DNA of 37,648 bases, taken from contig JAFAUH010000053.1 of assembly GCA_019243445.1 (NCBI GenBank), positions 1-37,648 on the forward strand. The letters are read 5' to 3'. Under the pieces are notes generated by a model. It worked only from the letters and a program-made list of their open reading frames with translations. It was not told the DNA's origin and did no database searches. Below are positions 31,239 through 37,648 of the stretch, piece by piece. A program made the position numbers and the translations under genes. Every line of letters begins with the position of its first letter. The first letter of the stretch is position 1. The DNA comes from Streptomycetaceae bacterium (GTDB lineage Bacteria > Actinomycetota > Actinomycetes > Streptomycetales > Streptomycetaceae).

Positions 31239-32591
31239 ATGGGCACGGCGCACGACGGGGTCGATGGGATCACTGGCGGCTCGGAGTCTGCCCGCAAGAT
31301 CGCAGCCGGTCTCACGTACTCCCCCGGCTTCGGCAACGAGCACGTCAGCGAGGCGGTGGCCGGGGCGCTGCCGGTGGGCCGCAACTCACCGCAGCGTGCG
31401 CCGCTCGGTCTCTATGCCGAGCAGTTGTCCGGCACCGCCTTCACCGAACCGCGTCACCACAACCGGCGCAGCTGGCTGTACCGGATCCGGCCTTCCGCGG
31501 CCCATCCGGCATTCCGCCGAATCGACAACAAACAGCTGCGGACCGCGCCGTTCACCGAAGTTGAGCCCGACCCCAACCGGCTTCGCTGGAACCCACTGCC
31601 GATTCCGCAGATGTCGACCGACTTTGTCGACGGCCTGGTGACAGTGGGCGGAAACGGCGATGCGCTGCAGCGGGCCGGTATCGGCATCCACTGGTATGCA
31701 GCAAACCGTTCGATGACCGACCGGGTATTCTCGGACGCCGACGGGGAGTTGCTGATCGTGCCTGAGCGCGGCGGTTTGCTGCTCCGCACCGAACTGGGGC
31801 TGCTGAGCGCCGAGCCGGGTCACATCGTGCTGATCCCGCGTGGGATCCGCTTCCGTGTCGAACTGCTCGACGCTGACGCCCGCGGGTATGTGTGCGAGAA
31901 CTACGGGCAGCCGTTCCGGCTCCCCGAGCTCGGTCCGATCGGGGCCAACGGACTGGCGAACGCGCGCGATTTCCTCGCGCCCGTCGCCTGGTTCGAGGAC
32001 CGGGACGGGCCGGTCGAGGTGGTGAACAAGTTCGGCGGGAACTTGTGGGCGGCCGAGTACGACCACTCCCCTCTCGACGTCGTCGCCTGGCACGGCAGCC
32101 ATCTGCCGTACCTCTACGACCTGCGCCGTTTTAACGTGCTCGGCTCGATCAGCTACGACCATCCGGACCCGTCCATCTTCACGGTGCTCACCTCACCCTC
32201 CGACACCCCCGGGTTGGCGAGTGCAGACTTCGTGGTCTTCGCCCCGCGTTGGCTGGTCGGCGAGGACACCTTCCGGCCGCCCTACTTCCACCGGAATGTG
32301 ATGAGTGAGTTCATGGGGCTGGTGGAGGGGGCCTACGACGCGAAGGCCGAGGGGTTCATGCCCGGCGGGGCGTCGCTGCACAACATGATGTCGGCGCACG
32401 GCCCCGACCGCGAGACCTTCGAGGCGGCGAGCTCCGCCAAGCTGAAGCCGCAGAAGATCGACAACGGTCTGGCCTTCATGCTCGAAACACGCTGGCCTTT
32501 GGTGCCGACCGCGCAGGCACTCGGCGCGGACCACCGTCAGCCGGAGTACGACGCGGTATGGCAGGGGCTGGAACGGCACTTCACCTCCTGA
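31239..32591 (+). CDS. hmgA: Homogentisate 1,2-dioxygenase
   Basis: A 450-residue non-haem iron enzyme that opens homogentisate to maleylacetoacetate in phenylalanine/tyrosine breakdown. Family blocks are [67 protein letters not shown] and LTSPSDTPG. The iron ligands are H351 and E357 in [14 protein letters not shown] and H387 in [13 protein letters not shown] 31239 has AGGGAG 6 nt upstream; ATG 31218, 21 nt earlier, is also possible with a weaker AGGA. No fumarylacetoacetase or isomerase gene is in the window, so the rest of the pathway is elsewhere. Regulated probably by the palindrome at 31181-31204. Confidence 0.95.
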   Translation: MGTAHDGVDGITGGSESARKIAAGLTYSPGFGNEHVSEAVAGALPVGRNSPQRAPLGLYAEQLSGTAFTEPRHHNRRSWLYRIRPSAAHPAFRRIDNKQLRTAPFTEVEPDPNRLRWNPLPIPQMSTDFVDGLVTVGGNGDALQRAGIGIHWYAANRSMTDRVFSDADGELLIVPERGGLLLRTELGLLSAEPGHIVLIPRGIRFRVELLDADARGYVCENYGQPFRLPELGPIGANGLANARDFLAPVAWFEDRDGPVEVVNKFGGNLWAAEYDHSPLDVVAWHGSHLPYLYDLRRFNVLGSISYDHPDPSIFTVLTSPSDTPGLASADFVVFAPRWLVGEDTFRPPYFHRNVMSEFMGLVEGAYDAKAEGFMPGGASLHNMMSAHGPDRETFEAASSAKLKPQKIDNGLAFMLETRWPLVPTAQALGADHRQPEYDAVWQGLERHFTS

Positions 32592-32608
32592 CCGCATCGG
32601 ATACGCCT

Positions 32609-33355
32609 GTGACCGAATTCACGCCTGGCTCGATCGCCCTGAACCGCACGTTGCCATTGTGGTATCAGGTGTCGCAGTCGCTGCGTGCTTCGATACTCGG
32701 CAGACCTCAGGACGCACCCTTGCGGCTGCCGACCGAGAACGATCTGGCGGCACACTACGGCGTGAGTGTCCTGACCATACGGCAGGCGCTCAAGCCGCTG
32801 GTCGAAGAGGGACTGATCAGCCGTCACCGACGGCGCGGCACCTTCATCGAACCGGGTGCGCGGCGGGCGGCTCCGATACGGCTGCTGGGCTCGGTCGACG
32901 CGATTGTGGCCCAGCAGTCGGGCATGCGGACGACGCTGCTGGGCCACGGGCGCGGTCCCGTGCCGCCCGAACTCGCCGACTACTTTCCTGGTCTGCCCGA
33001 GGCCGCCTGGTACCGGAGGCTGCGCTATGACGCGAGCGGCGAGCCGACGAACTGGGCGGAGAACCATGTGCTCTGTGGGACAGGTGACCGGATCGACCCC
33101 GGCGACCTGGAACGCTGGCCGATGACGAAGGTGCTCAAAGACCGTCTGGGGGTGCGGATCAGCCGGATCACCGACACTGTGGAGGCACGGCTCGCCGACC
33201 TGCTGACCGCGGAGTTGCTCCAGGTGCCGCTGCTGAGCCCGATCCTGCACTACACGGGCGTGACATACGACGAGAGCAGCCGGGTCGTCGATGTGGCCCG
33301 CATTCACTACCGGGGTGACCGGTTCTCCTTCTCCGTCACCCTGGAAGCCGACTGA
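32609..33355 (+). CDS. GntR family (HutC/UTRA) transcriptional regulator
   Basis: A 248-residue regulator. The N-terminal winged helix-turn-helix is ALNRTLPLWYQVSQSLRASIL, LRLPTENDLAAHYGVSVLTIRQALKPLVEEGLISRHRRRGTFI (about 8-80). The C-terminal UTRA effector domain ends RISRITDTVEARLADLLTAELLQ, PLLSPILHYTGVTYDESSRVVDVARIHYRGDRFSFSVTLEAD, the typical HutC-family tail. It starts 17 nt after hmgA, with no strong ribosome site, so is likely translated from the hmgA transcript. The ligand is plausibly a tyrosine-pathway intermediate. It is the best candidate for binding the hmgA palindrome. An ATG at 32558 in frame overlaps hmgA and is less likely. Confidence 0.9.
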   Translation: MTEFTPGSIALNRTLPLWYQVSQSLRASILGRPQDAPLRLPTENDLAAHYGVSVLTIRQALKPLVEEGLISRHRRRGTFIEPGARRAAPIRLLGSVDAIVAQQSGMRTTLLGHGRGPVPPELADYFPGLPEAAWYRRLRYDASGEPTNWAENHVLCGTGDRIDPGDLERWPMTKVLKDRLGVRISRITDTVEARLADLLTAELLQVPLLSPILHYTGVTYDESSRVVDVARIHYRGDRFSFSVTLEAD

Positions 33356-33498
33356 TGGCGCTCGTGCGGGCAGCAGCTCTCCTTGGCTTTCCTTGGCAGG
33401 AGCGAAGGACGCACTCGCGGGACAGCAGAAGAAGGAGAGCGGAGCGAGCGCGGTGCGGTCAGGCGGCCCGCCGACGGAGTCGGCTGATGCCACCGATC

Positions 33499-33544
33499 GG
33501 CCCGCGGCGCCGCGGGCCCTACTGCCGGAGGCTCTTAACTCCGG
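33499..33544. terminator. Convergent-gene terminator: 20-bp palindrome plus hairpin
   Basis: GGCCCGCGGC-GCCGCGGGCC (33499-33518) is a perfect 20-bp palindrome. CCGGAG (33525-33530) and CTCCGG (33539-33544) form a second stem with a GCTCTTAA loop that includes the stop codon of the minus-strand gene. Placed between the convergent GntR and small-protein genes, the pair could stop transcription from both sides. The 179-nt gap has no other supported feature; an open frame starting at 33355 has no recognisable product. Confidence 0.5.
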
Positions 33545-33795
33545 TTGCCGAAGAGTGAACGGCGAAGCCGCCGCAGCGGGGCGAACAGCGAAAGACGTGC
33601 GCCCTGGGTCTCCTTGGCGCGAACGTGATCCCGCATCGTCAGCTCACGCATCAGCGATATCGCCTCGACCGACTCACGGGGCGGCACAGCAGGGCCGCCG
33701 AGCACCGCGAGATGGCGGTCGAGACGCGCACTGCTCGCGCGGCTGCCGCAGTTGATGGCAGGGACTCGCGCCCTGCTGCGCACTATCTGTTCCAT
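33535..33795 (-). CDS. Small conserved Streptomyces protein, function unknown
   Basis: An 86-residue basic protein. The ATG at 33795 has GGGGAG 5-6 nt upstream. Its middle, CGSRASSARLDRHLAVLGGPAVPPRE, and its C-terminus, ARLSLFAPLRRLRRSLFGNRS, look like a short protein I recall from many Streptomyces genomes, with a conserved amphipathic, Arg/Leu-rich tail that might bind membrane or nucleic acid. There are no membrane segments or known domains. It is downstream of, and on the same strand as, the YtrA-type GntR gene, with a 188-nt gap containing AT-rich sequence near 33890-33925 that may hold its promoter. Confidence 0.65.
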   Translation of the reverse strand: MEQIVRSRARVPAINCGSRASSARLDRHLAVLGGPAVPPRESVEAISLMRELTMRDHVRAKETQGARLSLFAPLRRLRRSLFGNRS

Positions 33796-33983
33796 TGATA
33801 CTCCCCGCCCGTACGAAGGCGCCCGGCTCGGGCAGCGTAACCCTATCGCCCCCACGCGTCACTCGGGCATCCGAGGCTGCGGATTCACCTCTCTCGTTTG
33901 TATGTTGACATTTTGTTCCATAACGATCCGGGCAAGACCGGCCCTTCGCGGGCGTAACGACCTTGTCGGTGATAGGGAGCGGC

Positions 33984-34364
33984 CTAACCTGACTCCCCAT
34001 AGGTCGCACGCAGGGCCTCCTCAACGGCCGCGAGCGCGGACGAGCGGTCGAGACCGAGACGGTGAGCGCGGTGCGCATACTCCGCTGCCGCGGCAGCCGC
34101 CTGCCGCGCAGCGGCGTCGCCCGCCGCGGCGATGAACGTGCCGTTGCGGCCGCGCGTCTCGATCACCCCGTCGACCTCCAGCACACGGTATGCCTTGGCC
34201 ACCGTATTCGCCGCCAGGCCCAGTTGGCCGGCGAGCCCGCGCACCGTAGGCATCCGGTATCCGACCGGCAGCGCACCGCTGCGTGCCTGTCCGGCGATCT
34301 GCTCCCGCAGCTGTTCGAACGGCGGGATGGCCGATGCCGGATCGACGGTGATCTTCAAGCTCAC
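33984..34364 (-). CDS. GntR family regulator, YtrA type
   Basis: A 126-residue short GntR protein: winged helix DPASAIPPFEQLREQIAGQARSGALPVGYRMPTVRGLAGQLGLAANTVAKAYRVLEVDGVIETRGRNGTFI (about 7-76) followed by a small helical tail instead of a ligand domain, the hallmark of the YtrA subfamily. YtrA-type genes usually sit next to ABC transporters, but none is present here. The GTG start has GGGAGG 6 nt upstream. It is divergent from the SnoaL-like gene across a 251-nt gap with AT-rich, partly symmetric sequence (GAACA at 34463 and TGTTC at 34480), a possible shared operator. Confidence 0.88.
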   Translation of the reverse strand: MSLKITVDPASAIPPFEQLREQIAGQARSGALPVGYRMPTVRGLAGQLGLAANTVAKAYRVLEVDGVIETRGRNGTFIAAAGDAAARQAAAAAAEYAHRAHRLGLDRSSALAAVEEALRATYGESG

Positions 34365-34462
34365 GTACGGCCTCCCAAGAAGTGCGACAGATTGTGCCAT
34401 TCATTGTGCTTCAAGCCCACCGCACCGCCGGCACATCCTTGCTGGCGCCATTTTCCACCATA

Positions 34463-34484
34463 GAACAATTTCGAATTTATGTTC
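34463..34484. promoter_or_regulatory. Possible operator in the GntR/SnoaL divergent gap
   Basis: GAACA (34463-34467) and TGTTC (34480-34484) are 5-bp inverted arms around an AT-rich 12-bp centre with TTCGAA. This is the lowest-G+C spot of the gap and the most likely operator region, but the symmetry is weak. Confidence 0.25.
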
Positions 34485-34572
34485 GATGCAATCTCCAGTC
34501 CGGCGGACGACGTGTGTGGCGTGTTACCACTGGCCGCGGGAGGCTGGAAGAACGCAACGGACAGGCGTCCGT

Positions 34573-34606
34573 CCTCAAAAGATCGTCAGCCTCAAAAGAT
34601 CATCAG
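34573..34606 (+). repeat. 17-bp tandem repeat upstream of the SnoaL-like gene
   Basis: CCTCAAAAGATCGTCAG (34573-34589) is followed directly by CCTCAAAAGATCATCAG (34590-34606), one mismatch. It ends at the GAGGAGG ribosome site of the next gene, so it lies in the mRNA leader or at the promoter and could be a pair of regulator sites. Confidence 0.8.
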
Positions 34607-34615
34607 GAGGAGGCC

Positions 34616-35167
34616 ATGAGCGCACCCACTGCACCCGTAGCACCTGCCGACGTAGCCCGCACCGCCTTCGAGGCGCTGGCTGCCGGTGACCTCGACCGCT
34701 TCGCCGACCTCACCCACGAAGACGCCGTCTTCGACGTCCTCCCCATCGGTGAGCAGCGCGGGCGGACTGCCATACGGGAGCACTACGAAAAGCTCCGCGC
34801 TGCCCTGCCGGACGCCACGTTGACGCTGGAGGGTGTCACCGGGGACGACCGGCGCGCGGCCATCGAGTGGCGGATGACGGGCACCTTCGAAGGCAAGCCG
34901 TTCGAGGGCATCACTCCCAACCACCACAAGGTCGACCTCCGTGGGGTCGACTTCATGGAGATCGACTCCGGCCGCATCCGTCACGACCGGGTCGCCTTCG
35001 ACGGCGTCGAGTTCGCCCGCCAGGTCGGCATGCTGCCCCATCGCGGCTCGACCGCCGACCGCGCCATGCTGGCAGCCTTCAACGCGAAAAGCCGGCTCGT
35101 CGAAGGCTGGCACGAGCGGCGGGAACGGCACGAACAGCACGAGAAGAAGCACGCCAAGCACAACTGA
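34616..35167 (+). CDS. SnoaL-like (NTF2-fold) protein
   Basis: A 183-residue protein. The NTF2/SnoaL-like domain covers about residues 8-125: ARTAFEALAAGDLDRFADLTHEDAVFDVLP, GRTAIREHYEKLRAALPDATLTLEGVTGDDRRAAIEWRMTGTFEG, PNHHKVDLRGVDFMEIDSGRIRHDRVAFDGVEFARQVGML. The domain binds small hydrophobic molecules and serves as isomerase, cyclase or steroid hydratase in different members. A charged His/Glu/Lys-rich tail (ERRERHEQHEKKHAKHN) follows. GGAGGAGG lies 5 nt before the ATG. The serine hydrolase gene follows after 48 nt, so the two are probably one operon. Confidence 0.82.
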   Translation: MSAPTAPVAPADVARTAFEALAAGDLDRFADLTHEDAVFDVLPIGEQRGRTAIREHYEKLRAALPDATLTLEGVTGDDRRAAIEWRMTGTFEGKPFEGITPNHHKVDLRGVDFMEIDSGRIRHDRVAFDGVEFARQVGMLPHRGSTADRAMLAAFNAKSRLVEGWHERRERHEQHEKKHAKHN

Positions 35168-35215
35168 GCGGCACTCGCCCGGTAGGACCCGGCGAAACCG
35201 CCGAAAGGGGCTGCG

Positions 35216-36427
35216 ATGGGCGCCGGAGACCTGTCGAAGGCGCGTCTTGGCCGCATGCACGCCGTCATGGACGGCCATGTCGCCAACGGCAAGGTCCCCG
35301 GCCTCGTCGCGCTGATCAACCGACGCGGCGAGGTACACGTCGAGGTGATCGGCACGCAGGCGGCTGGCGGCAATCGGCCGATGCGGCGCGACACGATCTT
35401 CCGCATCTCCTCAATGACCAAACCGGTCATCGCCGCCGCGGCAATGATCCTCGTGGAGGAGTGCACGTTGCGGCTGGACGAGCCTGTCGACCGGCTGCTC
35501 CCAGAATTGGCCGACCGCAAGGTCCTCAAGCGGCTGGGCGGGCCACTCAGCGACACCGTGCCCGCGAACCGGCCGATCACCCTCCGCGACCTGCTCACCT
35601 TCCGGATGGGCTTCGGTATCGTCATGGCGCCACCCGGCATATATCCGATCCAGGCGGCCATGGAGGGCCTGCGCCTGGGCCAGGGCCCACCGAGGCCCGC
35701 GATAGTGCCCGCCCCGGACGAATGGATGCACCGTTTCGCCACGCTTCCGCTGATCCATCAGCCAGGCGAGAGGTGGATGTACAACACGGGCGCCGATGTC
35801 CTGGGCGTGCTCATCGCGCGCGCCTCGGACTGGCCGCTGGAGACATTTCTGCGCGAGCGGCTCTTTGACCCGCTCGGTATGAAGGACACCAGTTTCAGCG
35901 TGCCGGCCGAGAAACTCGACCGGCTGGCGACTAGCTACGCCCCGGACCCGCAGACCGGCACGCTGAAGCTCTACGATGAGGCAAAGGACAGCGAGTGGAG
36001 CCGCCCGCCCGCGTTCCCCTCCGGTGGCGCGGGGCTGGTTTCAACGGCCGACGACTATCTGGCCTTCGGCCGGATGATGCTGGCCAAGGGCCGGTACGGA
36101 AGCGAGCGCATTTTGTCCAGGCCCTCGGTCGAGGCCATGACCACCGATCAGCTCACATCCGCACAGAAAGCGGCGTCCGACTTCGTCCCGGGATTTTGGA
36201 CCACTCGCGGCTGGGGATTCGGCATGTCGGTGGTCACGGCACGCGACAACCTCTGGTCCGTTCCCGGTCGTTACGGCTGGGACGGCGGCCTCGGCACCTC
36301 CTGGTACGCGGACCCCGCGGAGGAGATGACCGGCGTCCTGATGACCCAAAGCGCCTGGACCTCGCCCAACCCGCCCTCCGTCTGCGTCGACTTCTGGACT
36401 TCGGCCTATCAGGCGATCGACGACTGA
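35216..36427 (+). CDS. Serine hydrolase, beta-lactamase/esterase fold (class C-like)
   Basis: A 403-residue member of the serine beta-lactamase-like superfamily. The nucleophile motif SMTK (S66, K69) follows TIFRIS, and the second motif Y190-N-T-G lies in GERWMYNTGADVLGVL. FPSGGAGLVSTADDYLAFGRMML and the C-terminal GWDGGLGTSWYADP (KTG-equivalent region) complete the fold. No signal peptide is seen, so it is probably a cytoplasmic esterase or amidase rather than a secreted penicillin-binding enzyme. AAAGGGG lies 6-7 nt before the ATG. It shares an operon with the SnoaL-like gene. Substrate unknown. Confidence 0.88.
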   Translation: MGAGDLSKARLGRMHAVMDGHVANGKVPGLVALINRRGEVHVEVIGTQAAGGNRPMRRDTIFRISSMTKPVIAAAAMILVEECTLRLDEPVDRLLPELADRKVLKRLGGPLSDTVPANRPITLRDLLTFRMGFGIVMAPPGIYPIQAAMEGLRLGQGPPRPAIVPAPDEWMHRFATLPLIHQPGERWMYNTGADVLGVLIARASDWPLETFLRERLFDPLGMKDTSFSVPAEKLDRLATSYAPDPQTGTLKLYDEAKDSEWSRPPAFPSGGAGLVSTADDYLAFGRMMLAKGRYGSERILSRPSVEAMTTDQLTSAQKAASDFVPGFWTTRGWGFGMSVVTARDNLWSVPGRYGWDGGLGTSWYADPAEEMTGVLMTQSAWTSPNPPSVCVDFWTSAYQAIDD

Positions 36428-36451
36428 GGCGCCTCACGCGCGGCGTTCCCT

Positions 36452-36485
36452 TTGGCCCCGCCTTCGTCTTGGCCCCGCCTTCGTC
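36452..36485 (+). repeat. 17-bp perfect tandem repeat after the serine hydrolase
   Basis: TTGGCCCCGCCTTCGTC occurs twice without mismatch (36452-36468, 36469-36485), in the 143-nt gap between the convergent serine hydrolase and slipin genes. No hairpin terminator is otherwise clear here. Confidence 0.8.
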
Positions 36486-36570
36486 CAGCAGGTGGGAGAG
36501 GCACACCTCGGTGAACGGGGTGTTCCGTACGCGTCGGCCCGTTACGCACTGCGCGCCTTTGACCAGCCGG

Positions 36571-37557
36571 TTACTCCTCCTTCGTACATTCTGTGGGATC
36601 CAACGGCTCGGCGAGGCCCAGCGGATCCACTGGCCCGACGGGGTTCACCGGGTCCACCGGATCTTCCGTCTCCAGATCCGGCCCGAAACCGGCGTGGAAC
36701 TCCGGCTCGAAACCGGCGTGGAGTTCCGGCTCGGCCTTCGGCGCTTCCGCCTCCGTGGCCGCCGCCGATCCGCCACCGTCCGGCCCGCCCTCCAGCACGG
36801 TGGGATTCTGCGCGGCGCGTTCCAAAAACCGCAGCAGCTCCACCGGGAACGGCAGCACAAGCGTGGAGTTCTTCTCCGCCGCCACCGCCGTCACGGTCTG
36901 CAGCAGCCGCAGTTGAAGCGCCGCGGGCTGGCCGCCCATCACCGCAGCCGCCTGCGCCAACTTCTTCGATGCCTGCAACTCCGCGTCCGCGTTGATCACT
37001 CGGGCCCGGCGGTCGCGCGCCGCCTCCGCCTGCCGCGCCATCGACCGCTTCATCGTCTCCGGAAGCGACACGTCTTTGATCTCCACCCGGTCAATCTGGA
37101 CGCCCCAGCCGAGCGCAGGGCTGTCAATCATCAGCGCCAGGCCCTCGTTGAGTTTCTCGCGGTTGGAGAGGAGGTCGTCCAACTCGCTCTTGCCGATGAT
37201 CGACCGCAGCGAGGTCTGGGCGACCTGCAGCACGGCGAAGCGGTAGTCCTCGACATTGATGATGGCGTCGGCGGGGTGGATGACCTTGAAGTAGACGACT
37301 GCGTCCACCCTGACTGTGACGTTGTCGCGAGTGATGCCCTCCTGGGCTGGGATCGGCATCGTCACGATCTGCAGATTGACCTTCCGCAGCCGGTCTATGA
37401 CAGGAACGATCATAGTGAATCCGGGGCCGCGCACCGGATCCTTCAGATGTCCGAGGCGGAACACCACGCCGCGCTCGAACTGCTGGACCACGCGGGCGCC
37501 CGCGAGGAAATACACGAGGCCGAAGCTCAGGACACCGGCCACCAGATCCACGATCAT
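36571..37557 (-). CDS. Slipin (SPFH/band 7) membrane protein
   Basis: A 328-residue stomatin-like protein. An N-terminal membrane anchor (about 2-20) precedes the SPFH domain: VVQQFERGVVFRLGHLKDPVRGPGFTMIVPVIDRLRKVNLQ, EGITRDNVTVRVDAVVYFKVIHPADAIINVEDYRFAVLQVAQTSLRSIIG and GWGVQIDRVEIKDVSLPETMKRSMARQAEAARDRRARVINADAE (about 25-220), followed by a coiled coil and the ALQLRLLQTV segment. Such proteins scaffold membrane microdomains. The C-terminal tail is low-complexity, with an 8-residue duplication (EPELHAGF/EPEFHAGF) and repeated PVDP/PVNP units. ATG 37557 follows AGGGGG; the frame is open upstream. No NfeD gene is present in the window. Confidence 0.92.
   Translation of the reverse strand: MIVDLVAGVLSFGLVYFLAGARVVQQFERGVVFRLGHLKDPVRGPGFTMIVPVIDRLRKVNLQIVTMPIPAQEGITRDNVTVRVDAVVYFKVIHPADAIINVEDYRFAVLQVAQTSLRSIIGKSELDDLLSNREKLNEGLALMIDSPALGWGVQIDRVEIKDVSLPETMKRSMARQAEAARDRRARVINADAELQASKKLAQAAAVMGGQPAALQLRLLQTVTAVAAEKNSTLVLPFPVELLRFLERAAQNPTVLEGGPDGGGSAAATEAEAPKAEPELHAGFEPEFHAGFGPDLETEDPVDPVNPVGPVDPLGLAEPLDPTECTKEE
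36684..36731 (-). repeat. 24-bp tandem duplication in the slipin tail
   Basis: Two adjacent 24-bp units (36684-36707 and 36708-36731) differ at two positions and encode the repeated EPE(L/F)HAGF octapeptide. The in-frame duplication lengthens the acidic Pro-rich tail. Confidence 0.8.
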
Positions 37558-37648
37558 CACGGCCCCCTGCCGTCCGCATTCGCAGGCATCGTGAAATGAA
37601 AGCCTCTCTGACTTCACGGTACGCCCCGGCAGGGCAGTCGTCAGGAGG

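Noticed and set aside
33355-33558. 67-codon frame starting at the GntR stop codon
   Set aside because: Arg-rich translation without similarity, running through the terminator palindrome.
1-37648. CRISPR arrays, tRNA, rRNA, biosynthetic gene cluster, prophage
   Set aside because: No regularly spaced repeats, no tRNA or rRNA sequence recognised, no PKS, NRPS or phage structural genes seen on either strand.

Overview
The window is high-G+C actinobacterial DNA, most likely from a Streptomyces or close relative. The signs are uniformly G/C-ending codons, GTG and TTG starts, AGGAG-type ribosome sites beside many apparently leaderless starts, and typical Streptomyces families (DUF6421, DUF6986, DUF5134, DUF3516-type helicase). 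All calls come from reading the sequence; no database search was run. I saw no rRNA, tRNA, CRISPR array or biosynthetic gene cluster.

Layout. 1-1.9 kb is a transposon graveyard: the 3' end of an IS701-type transposase, then a defective IS1380-type element with 9-bp inverted ends. 1.9-5.5 kb (minus) carries a complete but divergent replicative-type DNA polymerase III alpha subunit, lower in G+C than its neighbours. 5.6-12.4 kb (minus) is metabolic: a DUF6986 aldolase/lyase-like protein, etfA and etfB (electron transfer flavoprotein), and a three-gene unit of DUF6421 protein, SDR oxidoreductase and threonine aldolase. 12.7-21.3 kb (plus) is a string of mostly single housekeeping or hypothetical genes: GDPD phosphodiesterase, VOC protein, DUF5134 membrane protein with an M56 metallopeptidase, PAP2 phosphatase, YjbQ, a TetR regulator, uracil-DNA glycosylase, an N-acetylglucosamine-kinase-type ATPase and a CbiX-like protein. 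Seven of these starts have a TANNNT-like -10 box only 6-8 nt upstream and no clear Shine-Dalgarno, so they look leaderless.

21.3-23.4 kb (minus) has a lactonase-type beta-propeller protein and a YdjM-type membrane hydrolase. 23.5-27.6 kb (plus) has a Ski2-like DEAD-box helicase, an acyl-CoA thioesterase II and a NUDIX hydrolase. 27.7-28.6 kb is a decayed stretch with a frameshifted TetR remnant and a long inverted repeat. 28.6-31.1 kb has an unknown zinc-ribbon protein, a TetR regulator and a zinc alcohol dehydrogenase. 31.2-33.4 kb is homogentisate 1,2-dioxygenase (tyrosine catabolism) followed by a GntR/UTRA regulator; a palindrome overlies the hmgA -10 box. 33.5-37.6 kb has a small conserved protein, a YtrA-type GntR regulator, a SnoaL-like protein plus serine hydrolase pair, and a slipin-type SPFH protein.

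No single dominant novel system is evident. The leads most worth following are the extra DnaE next to insertion sequences, the run of leaderless genes, a palindromic dispersed repeat sitting in frame inside the M56 peptidase gene with a second copy 4 kb away, the paired near-palindromes at 20.3 kb, and the hmgA operator/GntR pair.
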